A DNA stretch of 7,266 bases from an uncultured Neomegalonema sp. (GCA_937958345.1 CALGNW010000169.1:1-7266); one strand, 5' to 3'. Counted from the first letter of the stretch, positions 1-5,415 are shown. The notes: generated by a model from the letters alone, not told the origin. Numbers and translations: made by a program.

Positions 1-47
1 GCTGTTGCACCCGTCAGCCCTTGGGGATATACGACCCCTTCGCGTTT
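1..47. other. Short intergenic leader before tRNA-Trp
   Basis: This is the window edge, with no coding sequence. It holds a weak hairpin, GGGG (23-26) with CCCC (35-38). The same C-run (CCCCT, 35-39) could instead pair with AGGGG (48-52), the 5' strand of the tRNA acceptor stem. In many proteobacteria a tuf gene lies upstream of this tRNA; that is family knowledge, and no tuf sequence is visible here. The hairpin may be a weak end of the upstream gene or part of the tRNA precursor leader. Confidence 0.3.
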
Positions 48-123
48 AGGGGAGTAGCTCAGTTGGTAGAGTACCGGTCTCCAAAACCGAGGGTCGCAGG
101 TTCGAGTCCTGTCTCCCCTGCCA
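48..123 (+). tRNA. trnW: tRNA-Trp (anticodon CCA)
   Basis: The full cloverleaf can be folded by eye. The acceptor stem is AGGGGAG (48-54) with CTCCCCT (113-119), followed by discriminator G120 and an encoded CCA (121-123). The D arm starts at 57, and the anticodon loop CTCCAAA spans 79-85 with anticodon CCA at 81-83, which reads the Trp codon UGG. The T arm is GCAGG/TTCGAGT/CCTGT (96-112). Two details are odd: the D stem closes with a G-U pair (57/72), and the outermost anticodon-stem pair (positions 27-43 in tRNA numbering) is a C-A mismatch (C74/A90), where a C-G pair is usual. The location just ahead of secE matches a common proteobacterial arrangement. It is probably co-transcribed with secE, which starts 23 bp later, and released by RNase P and 3' processing. 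Confidence 0.97.
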
Positions 124-146
124 CGCGAAGAAAATAGTAGGTCGAG

Positions 147-344
147 ATGGCTAGAACGAACCCCGCTCAGTTTATCCAACAGGTCCGCGCCGAAACCGCA
201 AAGGTGACATGGCCGACCCGCAAGGAAACCGTCACCACGACGATCATGGTGCTGATCATGGCGACGCTGACGGCGATCTTTTTCCTGATTGTGGATAAGA
301 TCCTCGATATATTTATCAAAACGGTTGTGTCGATCGGGGGCTAA
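147..344 (+). CDS. secE: Preprotein translocase subunit SecE
   Basis: SecE is the small essential subunit that clamps the SecY channel in the inner membrane, as part of SecYEG for protein export and membrane insertion. This is the short single-span form (65 residues) typical of alphaproteobacteria, not the three-span form of E. coli. The amphipathic cytosolic helix carries the family's conserved KVTWPTRKE stretch (about residues 19-27), followed by one membrane segment (about 33-49) and a short tail. The ATG at 147 gives a complete family-length protein; the ribosome binding site is modest (AGTAGG a few bases upstream). It follows tRNA-Trp closely, and its TAA stop (342-344) directly abuts the ATG of the next gene. 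Normally nusG would come next; here an SDR gene intervenes. Confidence 0.95.
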   Translation: MARTNPAQFIQQVRAETAKVTWPTRKETVTTTIMVLIMATLTAIFFLIVDKILDIFIKTVVSIGG

Positions 345-1112
345 ATGCCTGCCGTTAAAAGCCTTTCAGAAACGCGCGCTCTTATCGTCGGCGGTACGTC
401 GGGCATCGGTTTTGCCTGCGCACAGCACCTGATTGCCTCGGGTGTCCCGCAAGTAATCGTGGCCGGACGCAACGCGGACCGGGGCGAGGGCGCAGCGGCG
501 GCTCTTGGTATTGCCGCACATTTCATGCAATGCGACGCTTCGGATGCTGCTGCGACAGTGGCGCTGGCCGAACGGGCCAATGCCGCGATGGGCGGGATTG
601 ACCTGCTGCTTAGTTGCGGTGGCGGCGACCCGATGCCTGCGCTTTTGCATAAAATAGCGCCGGCCGACCTCATTCCGACACTGAATGATATTCAAGCGCC
701 GATTCTCCATCCGGCCCATGCCGTGCTGCCGTATATGACCGAGCAGGGCGGCGGAACGGTGTTGTGCATCGCGTCCGATGCCGGAAAACTCGCAACTCCG
801 GGCGAAAGCGCAATCGGCGCGGCGATGGCGTCGATTGCGATGTTTTGCCGGACAATGGCGGTCGAAGCCAAACGCCACGGCATCCGTGTGAACTGTCTGA
901 CACCCAGCATTGTACAGGGAACACGACTGTACGACCGGCTTATGCAAGATGAATTTGCCGGTAAACTGTTCGGCAAGGCAGAAAAGATGGCTGCCCTCGG
1001 CGTCGTGACACCTGACGATATTGCCGAAATGGTGGTTTTTCTGGCCAGTCCCGCGTCGGCGCGGACCACGGGACAGACCATCTCGATCACGGGCGGGATT
1101 TCAGCGATCTGA
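345..1112 (+). CDS. SDR-family protein with degenerate active site, between secE and nusG
   Basis: This is a 255-residue protein with the classical short-chain dehydrogenase/reductase fold. Seen in the sequence: the N-terminal Rossmann motif GGTSGIG (16-22) for NAD(P) binding, AGRN (40-43) after the second strand, a CGGG (91-94) in place of the usual NNAG, a helix-4 Asn candidate (N114), Ser144 after strand 5, RVNCLTPSIV (181-190) matching the RVNxxxPG region, and a typical C-terminal FLASPASARTTGQTISITGG (232-251). The catalytic YxxxK is absent: the Tyr position reads Ile157 and the Lys position Met161 (AIGAAM, 156-161). It therefore probably binds a dinucleotide, but ordinary SDR dehydrogenase chemistry is doubtful, and no substrate can be named. 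The ATG directly follows the secE stop, so translational coupling is likely, with a G-run at the end of secE as possible ribosome binding site. A 116-bp gap separates it from nusG. Confidence 0.85.
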   Translation: MPAVKSLSETRALIVGGTSGIGFACAQHLIASGVPQVIVAGRNADRGEGAAAALGIAAHFMQCDASDAAATVALAERANAAMGGIDLLLSCGGGDPMPALLHKIAPADLIPTLNDIQAPILHPAHAVLPYMTEQGGGTVLCIASDAGKLATPGESAIGAAMASIAMFCRTMAVEAKRHGIRVNCLTPSIVQGTRLYDRLMQDEFAGKLFGKAEKMAALGVVTPDDIAEMVVFLASPASARTTGQTISITGGISAI

Positions 1113-1128
1113 CGGGTACAATCCCTGC

Positions 1129-1156
1129 TTGATTTTTGGCCGTAACTCGCTAGAAC
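1129..1156 (+). promoter_or_regulatory. Possible promoter upstream of nusG
   Basis: TTGATT (1129-1134) and TAGAAC (1151-1156) are separated by 16 bp and lie in the gap between the SDR gene and nusG, where a vegetative promoter would be useful if the inserted gene weakened read-through from secE. The match to the -35/-10 consensus is only partial, so this is a suggestion. Confidence 0.25.
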
Positions 1157-1189
1157 ACCGCACTTACTCTGAAACTTTGACTGAAAGAG

Positions 1190-1219
1190 CCGCGCAGGGA
1201 CGCTTATCCCACAGCGCGG
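1190..1219 (+). promoter_or_regulatory. Stem-loop overlapping the nusG ribosome binding site
   Basis: CCGCGC (1190-1195) pairs with GCGCGG (1214-1219), and inside it GGGA (1197-1200) pairs with TCCC (1207-1210) around the loop CGCTTA. The 3' arm runs into GGGGAG (1218-1223), the likely Shine-Dalgarno sequence for the nusG ATG at 1229. In the mRNA this hairpin could partly mask the ribosome binding site. There is no T-run after it, so it is not an intrinsic terminator. Confidence 0.4.
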
Positions 1220-1228
1220 GGAGACCTG

Positions 1229-1765
1229 ATGGCACATCGCTGGTACACCATCCACGCCTATTCCAACTTCGAGAAGAAGGTGAAGGAGGAAATCCTTGAG
1301 CAGGCGTCCCGCAAGGGTCTGCTCGATAAGTTCGAGCAAATCGAAGTGCCGAGCGAGTCCATCACCGAAATCCGTCGCGGCAAGAAGGTCCCGACCGATA
1401 AAAAGCTGCTGCCGGGTTATATTCTGGTCAAAATGCAGATGGACGACGATGCCTATCACCTCGTCAAGAACACACAGCGCGTTGTCGGCTTTCTCGGCCC
1501 CGAGGGGCGGCCCAGCCCCGTGCCGCAGGCTGAAGTTGACCGCCTGATGAACACCGTCGCCGAGGGCGAGGAGCGTCCTCGTTCAACGATCATTTACGAG
1601 ATCGGCGAGCAGGTGAAGGTTACCGACGGCCCGTTCGACGGATTTTCCGGCATGGTCGAGGATGTCGATACCGAAAACGAACGTCTCAAAGTGGCTGTTT
1701 CTATCTTTGGTCGTGCTACGCCTGTTGAACTTGAATACACGCAGGTTGCTAAAGAGAGCACGTAA
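1229..1765 (+). CDS. nusG: Transcription termination/antitermination factor NusG
   Basis: NusG binds the RNA polymerase clamp, suppresses pausing, and links polymerase to Rho or to ribosomal protein S10. The 178-residue length is normal. The NGN domain (about 3-118) starts with WYTIHAYSNFE (5-15) and includes PGYILV (62-67), the conserved FLGP with PSPVP (88-99), and a polymerase-facing face. The C-terminal KOW domain (about 126-175) carries GEQVKVTDGPFDGFSG (126-141) and FGRATPVELEY (160-170). The ATG at 1229 is preceded by GGGGAG at a suitable distance. Upstream the gene is separated from secE by the SDR gene, which is unusual; downstream a 139-bp leader precedes rplK. A stem-loop at the ribosome binding site may tune its translation. 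Confidence 0.97.
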   Translation: MAHRWYTIHAYSNFEKKVKEEILEQASRKGLLDKFEQIEVPSESITEIRRGKKVPTDKKLLPGYILVKMQMDDDAYHLVKNTQRVVGFLGPEGRPSPVPQAEVDRLMNTVAEGEERPRSTIIYEIGEQVKVTDGPFDGFSGMVEDVDTENERLKVAVSIFGRATPVELEYTQVAKEST

Positions 1766-1803
1766 ATCACAGAAATTCCGGAGCATTCTGTTCCGGTTAT
1801 CGC

Positions 1804-1861
1804 GTGGGAGGCGAAGGCTTATGCATTTCCTTGAAATGCCTACCGGCCCGAACCGAACCAC
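1804..1861 (+). promoter_or_regulatory. Candidate L1-binding leader of the rplK-rplA mRNA
   Basis: GTGG (1804-1807) and CCAC (1858-1861) can close a structure that contains a purine-rich GGAGGCGAAGG stretch (1807-1817) and a clear hairpin GCATTTC (1823-1829) / GAAATGC (1833-1839). Ribosomal protein L1 is known to bind the leader of the L11-L1 mRNA and repress translation of both genes by mimicking its 23S rRNA site. The place and the GUGGGAGGC-like segment fit that scheme, but I inferred the fold by eye. Confidence 0.4.
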
Positions 1862-1869
1862 TAAACCTC

Positions 1870-1884
1870 GCGCCCTTGCGGCGC
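1870..1884 (+). promoter_or_regulatory. Small hairpin just upstream of the rplK Shine-Dalgarno site
   Basis: GCGCC (1870-1874) pairs perfectly with GGCGC (1880-1884) around a five-base loop. It ends six bases before the perfect Shine-Dalgarno sequence AGGAGG (1891-1896) of rplK. It may work with the upstream leader structure in controlling initiation; this is inference from position. Confidence 0.3.
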
Positions 1885-1904
1885 ACCCTTAGGAGGGGAC
1901 TAAC

Positions 1905-2333
1905 ATGGCGAAAAAAGTCGTCGGGCAGCTCAAGCTGCAAGTACCGGCGGGTAAAGCTAACCCGTCACCGCCCATTGGCCCGGCACTTGGTCAGCGCGGC
2001 ATCAACATCATGGAATTCTGTAAGGCATTTAACGCCAAAACGCAGGAAACCGAGCCGGGCGCGCCGTGCCCGACCATCATCACGTACTATCAGGACAAGT
2101 CTTTCACGTTTGAAATCAAGACGCCTCCTGCCAGTTACTTCCTTAAAAAGTCTCTGAAGCTGAAATCCGGCTCCAAGGCCCCCGGTCGCGACAGCGTCGG
2201 CACGGTCAAGCAGGCTCAGCTTCGTGAAATCGCTGAAGCGAAAATGGTCGATCTCAACGCAAACACCGTTGAGCAGGCCATGAAAATCATCGCCGGTTCC
2301 GCCCGGTCGATGGGCTTGAAAGTGGAGGACTGA
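1905..2333 (+). CDS. rplK: 50S ribosomal protein L11
   Basis: L11 binds the GTPase-associated region of 23S rRNA, forms the base of the L10/L7-L12 stalk, and takes part in factor action and the RelA stringent response. The 142-residue length is standard. The N-terminal domain shows KLQVPAGKANPSPPIGPALG (10-29), with the proline-rich region linked to thiopeptide sensitivity, then GINIMEFCKAFN (32-43). The C-terminal rRNA-binding domain carries GTVKQAQLREIAEAKM (99-114) and ends with IIAGSARSMGLKV (128-140). The start is fixed by a perfect AGGAGG eight bases upstream of the ATG. It is probably co-transcribed with rplA, which begins four bases after the TGA stop, and may be repressed by L1 through the leader upstream. 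Confidence 0.98.
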   Translation: MAKKVVGQLKLQVPAGKANPSPPIGPALGQRGINIMEFCKAFNAKTQETEPGAPCPTIITYYQDKSFTFEIKTPPASYFLKKSLKLKSGSKAPGRDSVGTVKQAQLREIAEAKMVDLNANTVEQAMKIIAGSARSMGLKVED

Positions 2334-2337
2334 TCGA

Positions 2338-3045
2338 ATGGCAAAAGCTGGAAAACGCACCGTTGCTGCGAAAAAAGCCTTCAAGGACGCCCTCGGTGGC
2401 GGCCACGAACTGGATCTTGATGCAGCGGTAAAGCTGGTTAAGGCCAACGCGACTGCAAAATTCGACGAAACCGTTGAAATCGCGATGAACCTGGGCGTTG
2501 ACCCGCGTCACGCGGATCAGATGGTTCGCGGCGTCGTATCCCTGCCGAACGGCACGGGTAAAAGCGTCCGCGTCGGTGTCTTTGCCCGTGAAGCAAAGGC
2601 TGCCGAAGCCAAAGAGGCCGGCGCGGATGTCGTCGGTGCCGAAGACCTGATGGAGATTGTTCAGGGCGGTACGATCGACTTTGACGTCTGCATCGCGACC
2701 CCTGATATGATGCCTATCGTTGGCCGCCTCGGCAAGGTACTCGGCCCGCGCGGCATGATGCCGAACCCGAAAATCGGCACGGTGACGATGGATGTTGCCA
2801 AGGCCGTTCAGGACGCCAAGGGCGGACAGGTTCAATTCCGGGCTGAAAAAGCCGGCGTCGTTCATGCCGGTATCGGCAAGGCCAGCTTCTCCGAGGCTCA
2901 GATTGCCGAAAACGCGCGTGCGCTTATCGACGCTGTTCTCAAGAACAAGCCGTCCGGCGCAAAAGGAACCTACGTGAAGAAAGTCGCTATTTCTTCAACG
3001 ATGGGCCCCGGTGTCACGGTTGATGTATCCGCCGAAATGGGCTGA
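2338..3045 (+). CDS. rplA: 50S ribosomal protein L1
   Basis: L1 forms the mobile stalk that helps the deacylated tRNA leave the E site, and in many bacteria it represses its own operon by binding the rplK leader. The protein has 235 residues, normal for the family. The two-part domain I comprises the N-terminal ~70 residues plus the C-terminal third (GKASFSEAQIAENARALIDA, 180-199, and the closing strands). Domain II holds VFAREAKAAEAKEAGAD (81-97). The L1 signature region lies at about 120-145 (TPDMMPIVGRLGKVLGPRG, then MMPNPK). The ATG follows rplK by four bases, so the two are coupled, and a strong terminator follows. In most bacteria rplJ-rplL come next; they are absent here. Confidence 0.98.
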   Translation: MAKAGKRTVAAKKAFKDALGGGHELDLDAAVKLVKANATAKFDETVEIAMNLGVDPRHADQMVRGVVSLPNGTGKSVRVGVFAREAKAAEAKEAGADVVGAEDLMEIVQGGTIDFDVCIATPDMMPIVGRLGKVLGPRGMMPNPKIGTVTMDVAKAVQDAKGGQVQFRAEKAGVVHAGIGKASFSEAQIAENARALIDAVLKNKPSGAKGTYVKKVAISSTMGPGVTVDVSAEMG

Positions 3046-3073
3046 TCAGCTCTTTCGCTGACGGACCGAACAT

Positions 3074-3106
3074 AAACGCCCGTGCATATCGCGCGGGCGT
3101 TTTTTG
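3074..3106 (+). terminator. Intrinsic terminator after rplA
   Basis: AAACGCCCG (3074-3082) pairs with CGGGCGTTT (3094-3102); a U-G, a G-C and a C-G pair extend the stem around the loop ATATC. Six T residues follow (3100-3105). This is a textbook Rho-independent terminator that ends the secE/nusG/rplKA transcription unit. Confidence 0.93.
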
Positions 3107-3129
3107 TTGGTTTCTTAACGTGTTGCGAT

Positions 3130-3144
3130 CCGCAAATATTGCGG
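3130..3144. promoter_or_regulatory. Perfect dyad upstream of the carbonic anhydrase gene
   Basis: CCGCAA (3130-3135), ATA, TTGCGG (3139-3144) is a perfect 6+3+6 inverted repeat, located about 90 bp before the chosen start codon of the carbonic anhydrase gene. It has the size of a dimeric regulator's operator. I do not recognise the family, and no clear -35/-10 pair could be assigned next to it. Confidence 0.35.
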
Positions 3145-3230
3145 CTGAAAACCGTCCTTACACCCTACAAATTTCGAGACTTCGACCTAGCTCTTCGTGC
3201 GCCGGTTGTCGGTTCACAAAGGATTGTAAA

Positions 3231-4088
3231 ATGAAGTCTCCTCTGCGCCTCCTTACTCTCGCACTACTCTCCTCCTCGGTCTTTGCGGCCCTCCCGGCCT
3301 CTGCCGCTTCCGAAGTGCCGGATGATGCGATTGCCGCACAGCGCGCTGCACTGGCCGAGAGCACGAAGGGCGCTGGCTTCGGACCGCAATCCCCGCGCGA
3401 TATCGACAGCCTGACGGGCGAGAACACGCGCGCCTTTGGCGAAGCGCCGCACTACACGCGGATGAACCTCTGCAACATCCACTTCCATGAGGGCGCAGAG
3501 CATAAGGGCGGCGAGTTCGACCGGTATGTCGGCAATGGCAACGGCAAAGGATACGGCGGCGGCTTCAAATATGCCGGCGAGTTGAGCGCGGCTGAGTTGG
3601 CTCCGATTGACAAGCCAATCGGCGACAAGGGCCATGGCGGTCTCGTGCCGGGCGACACGATCGAAGTCCACTACGTCCACACCACTGCACAGGTGACACC
3701 GGGGCCGACGCTCGGCGCCTGCCTCAGCGAAGCCATCGGCAACCCGCAACTGCGCGTCGAGACTCAGGTCTATGTTCTGGTCAACGATGACGAGGCGCAT
3801 GATTTTGTTGAGCTGACCGAGCACAAAGTGGTTGGCGGCGTGCATCAGGCGGTGAACATCCCGACGAATACGGGCGCACCTGTTCAGTACGAGGGCTCGA
3901 CTACCGGACCGGGCTACAATAAAAAGGGCTCGCCGTTTCAGGTATCATGGAGCGTCCGCCCGAAGGTTGCCAAAGTAAACATCGCGACCGTCGCGACATG
4001 GTTAGAGGACAATGCCTTTGACGAAAATCATGCACACGGTGTGCGCAACCTTGTTACAAATCCGGCACTGCTCTCGCCGATAAATTAA
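3231..4088 (+). CDS. Secreted delta-class carbonic anhydrase
   Basis: The product probably interconverts CO2 and bicarbonate in the periplasm. It resembles the delta-class enzymes first known from diatoms and since found in bacteria. The 285-residue protein starts with a signal peptide (about 1-25: basic start, hydrophobic core, ASA cleavage motif), so it is exported. The family hallmark is the histidine cluster CNIHFHEGAEHKGGEF (81-96), where H84, H86 and H91 are candidate metal ligands, followed by a glycine-rich stretch (101-112) and a second histidine motif VHYVHT (146-151). C81 and C164 could form a disulfide. An ATG at 3120 would add 37 residues ahead of the signal peptide, but it has no ribosome binding site and spoils export; the ATG at 3231 is preceded by AAGGA. 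The gene stands alone between two terminator-like hairpins. The metal could be Zn, Cd or another ion. Confidence 0.82.
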   Translation: MKSPLRLLTLALLSSSVFAALPASAASEVPDDAIAAQRAALAESTKGAGFGPQSPRDIDSLTGENTRAFGEAPHYTRMNLCNIHFHEGAEHKGGEFDRYVGNGNGKGYGGGFKYAGELSAAELAPIDKPIGDKGHGGLVPGDTIEVHYVHTTAQVTPGPTLGACLSEAIGNPQLRVETQVYVLVNDDEAHDFVELTEHKVVGGVHQAVNIPTNTGAPVQYEGSTTGPGYNKKGSPFQVSWSVRPKVAKVNIATVATWLEDNAFDENHAHGVRNLVTNPALLSPIN

Positions 4089-4095
4089 TCTGTTC

Positions 4096-4140
4096 CTGCG
4101 CCGCTCTCATCCGACAGGGGGGCGGCGCAGACCTTGTCTT
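4096..4140 (+). terminator. Likely terminator after the carbonic anhydrase gene
   Basis: CTGCGCCGC (4096-4104) pairs perfectly with GCGGCGCAG (4122-4130), with possible G-U extension toward the loop. The tract after it (ACCTTGTCTT) is only moderately T-rich, so termination may be partial. It separates the carbonic anhydrase from the following dehydrogenase-family gene. Confidence 0.55.
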
Positions 4141-4158
4141 ACCGCAGGAGCGCGCCCC

Positions 4159-5139
4159 ATGCCGCACGTATCACTGGACGAAATCGAAGCGACCACGAAA
4201 ACGGCGCTTGAACAGCACGGAGCTGCGCCGTGGATTGCCGCAGAAGTGGCGCGGGCGGTGCGGAAGGCCGAGGCCGTCGGCAACCGGATTTGCGGTCTTT
4301 ACTATCTCGAAAGCTATTGTGCGCAACTGAAAAGCGGGCGCGTCAAGGGCGATGTCGAACCGGTTGTCACGCGCCCGCGCCCCGGCGTCGTCCATGTCGA
4401 TGCAAAATTCGGATTCGCTCAAGCCGCCTTTACGCGTGCCCTGCCGCAGGCGGTTGCAGCGGCGCGCGAGTGCGGTGTGGCCAGCCTGGCCGTCGGACAC
4501 GCGCATACCTGTACATCGCTGGGGTATTTCACGGAACAGATTGCCCGCGAGGGCCTGATCGGTTTGGGCATGACGAATGCCTCGCCTATCGTTGCGCCTC
4601 CCGGTGGGCGGACGCGCGTTCTCGGCACGAACCCGATGGCCTTTTCGGTGCCTGACGGAAAGGGCGGGCTCGCGATGCAGTTCGACCAGTCGACCACGAC
4701 CGTCGCGCTGGGTAAGATCACAATGGCAAAGGCCGCCGGACAGAGCATCCCCGAGGGCTGGGCTGTCGATGCCGAGGGCAAGCCGACCACCGATCCGGCG
4801 GCGGCGCTGACAGGCTCGCTTGTCAGCATGGGCGGTTACAAGGGCTGGGGATTCGGCCTGATGGCCGAGTTGCTGGCGGCGGGGCTGACGGGCGGGACGG
4901 TGAGCCGCCACGTCAAGCCGCTGAAAGCGCCCGAGGGTGCGCCGCATGATCTGGGACAATATTATTTGTTGATGGACCCAAGCGCATCAGGTGAATTTTT
5001 CGACCGCCTGAAACAAGTTGAAGAGGGCGTTGCGCTGGACGAGGGCGCGCGGATGCCGGGGCAGGGTAAACGCGATCAGGACCCCGTCGCCCTCGAAGAT
5101 ACCGTATGGGAGCAAACCCGCGGCTTGGCGGGGATGTGA
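4159..5139 (+). CDS. Ldh-family (malate/lactate/sulfolactate dehydrogenase type 2) oxidoreductase
   Basis: This 326-residue protein belongs to the NAD(P)H-dependent 2-hydroxyacid (or imino acid) dehydrogenase family that includes sulfolactate and ureidoglycolate dehydrogenases and DpkA/YiaK; it is unrelated to Rossmann-fold lactate dehydrogenases. Family landmarks are LGMTNASPIVAPPGG (136-150), GTNPMAFSVP (156-165), the FDQSTTTVALGKI stretch (175-187), IPEGWAVDAEGKPTTDP (197-213) and MGGYKGWGFGLMAELL (224-239). The N-terminal motif that usually reads SHG, with the catalytic His, here reads ICG (44-46), so Cys45 sits at the expected His position; GHAHTCT (113-119) supplies nearby histidines. 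The protein may form a subgroup with altered chemistry. The start has GCAGGAG about nine bases upstream. Substrate is unknown. It is convergent with merF, 18 bp apart. Confidence 0.85.
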   Translation: MPHVSLDEIEATTKTALEQHGAAPWIAAEVARAVRKAEAVGNRICGLYYLESYCAQLKSGRVKGDVEPVVTRPRPGVVHVDAKFGFAQAAFTRALPQAVAAARECGVASLAVGHAHTCTSLGYFTEQIAREGLIGLGMTNASPIVAPPGGRTRVLGTNPMAFSVPDGKGGLAMQFDQSTTTVALGKITMAKAAGQSIPEGWAVDAEGKPTTDPAAALTGSLVSMGGYKGWGFGLMAELLAAGLTGGTVSRHVKPLKAPEGAPHDLGQYYLLMDPSASGEFFDRLKQVEEGVALDEGARMPGQGKRDQDPVALEDTVWEQTRGLAGM

Positions 5140-5144
5140 TCCGA

Positions 5145-5171
5145 GGCGGGTGCGTCGCTACCGCGCCCGTC
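5145..5171. other. Stem-loop in the convergent junction
   Basis: GGCGGGTGCG (5145-5154) can pair with CGCGCCCGTC (5162-5171), with two G-U pairs as read on the + strand, around a seven-base loop. It spans the end of merF and the gap after the dehydrogenase gene. No T-run follows on either strand, so it would be at most a weak or Rho-assisted end point. Confidence 0.25.
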
Positions 5172-5367
5172 TGCGCCGCCACAGCGCGTATCCTGTCATC
5201 GCGATGAAAAAGGCCAGCATCGGCAACAGGACGTCATCGCGATACACATAGCCGAGTGCGCCGGACAGGCCGAGCCCGCCCAACAGCCACGGCAAAAATG
5301 CCGTAAAACAACACAACGCGGCGGTAACCGTACCGATGATCCCGACCGTCAGCAGTTTATGTGTCAT
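5158..5367 (-). CDS. merF: MerF-type mercuric ion transporter
   Basis: MerF is a small inner-membrane protein that takes Hg(II) into the cytosol, where mercuric reductase normally acts. The 69-residue protein matches the family layout: start MTHKLLTVGIIGT, first membrane helix (about 7-27) with the vicinal cysteine pair C19-C20 in LCCFT, a glycine-rich turn (LLGGLGLSGALGY, 28-40), and a second helix (about 46-63, DVLLPMLAFFIAMTGYAL) followed by a basic RRRRAR tail. The ribosome binding site AGAGGA lies just upstream on the minus strand. The best-known MerF has a second Cys pair in a longer cytosolic tail; this one ends before it. No merR, merA, merT or merP is visible, so it is an orphan here and may serve another soft metal. 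It diverges from pitA. Confidence 0.82.
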   Translation of the reverse strand: MTHKLLTVGIIGTVTAALCCFTAFLPWLLGGLGLSGALGYVYRDDVLLPMLAFFIAMTGYALWRRRRAR

Positions 5368-5415
5368 CGCATTTTCCTCTCGCTACAGACCCTTACACCG
5401 GAAACCAGCGGCGCG

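Noticed and set aside
48..123. UGA-to-Trp recoding suggested by the odd tRNA-Trp
   Set aside because: The anticodon is CCA, and several intact genes here, including rplK and rplA, end at TGA in the expected place.
692..1459. Long reverse-strand open frame across the SDR gene and nusG
   Set aside because: It is antisense to two recognised genes and to the gap between them, with no recognisable domain. It is explained as a shadow of G+C-rich codons.
3120..3230. Longer N-terminus for the carbonic anhydrase from the ATG at 3120
   Set aside because: It has no ribosome binding site, lies right after a terminator and would bury the signal peptide. The ATG at 3231 has AAGGA and begins a typical signal peptide.
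5376..5410. MerR-type operator for merF
   Set aside because: The sequence before merF does not show the long-spacer promoter with a symmetric mercury box, and no merR gene is adjacent.
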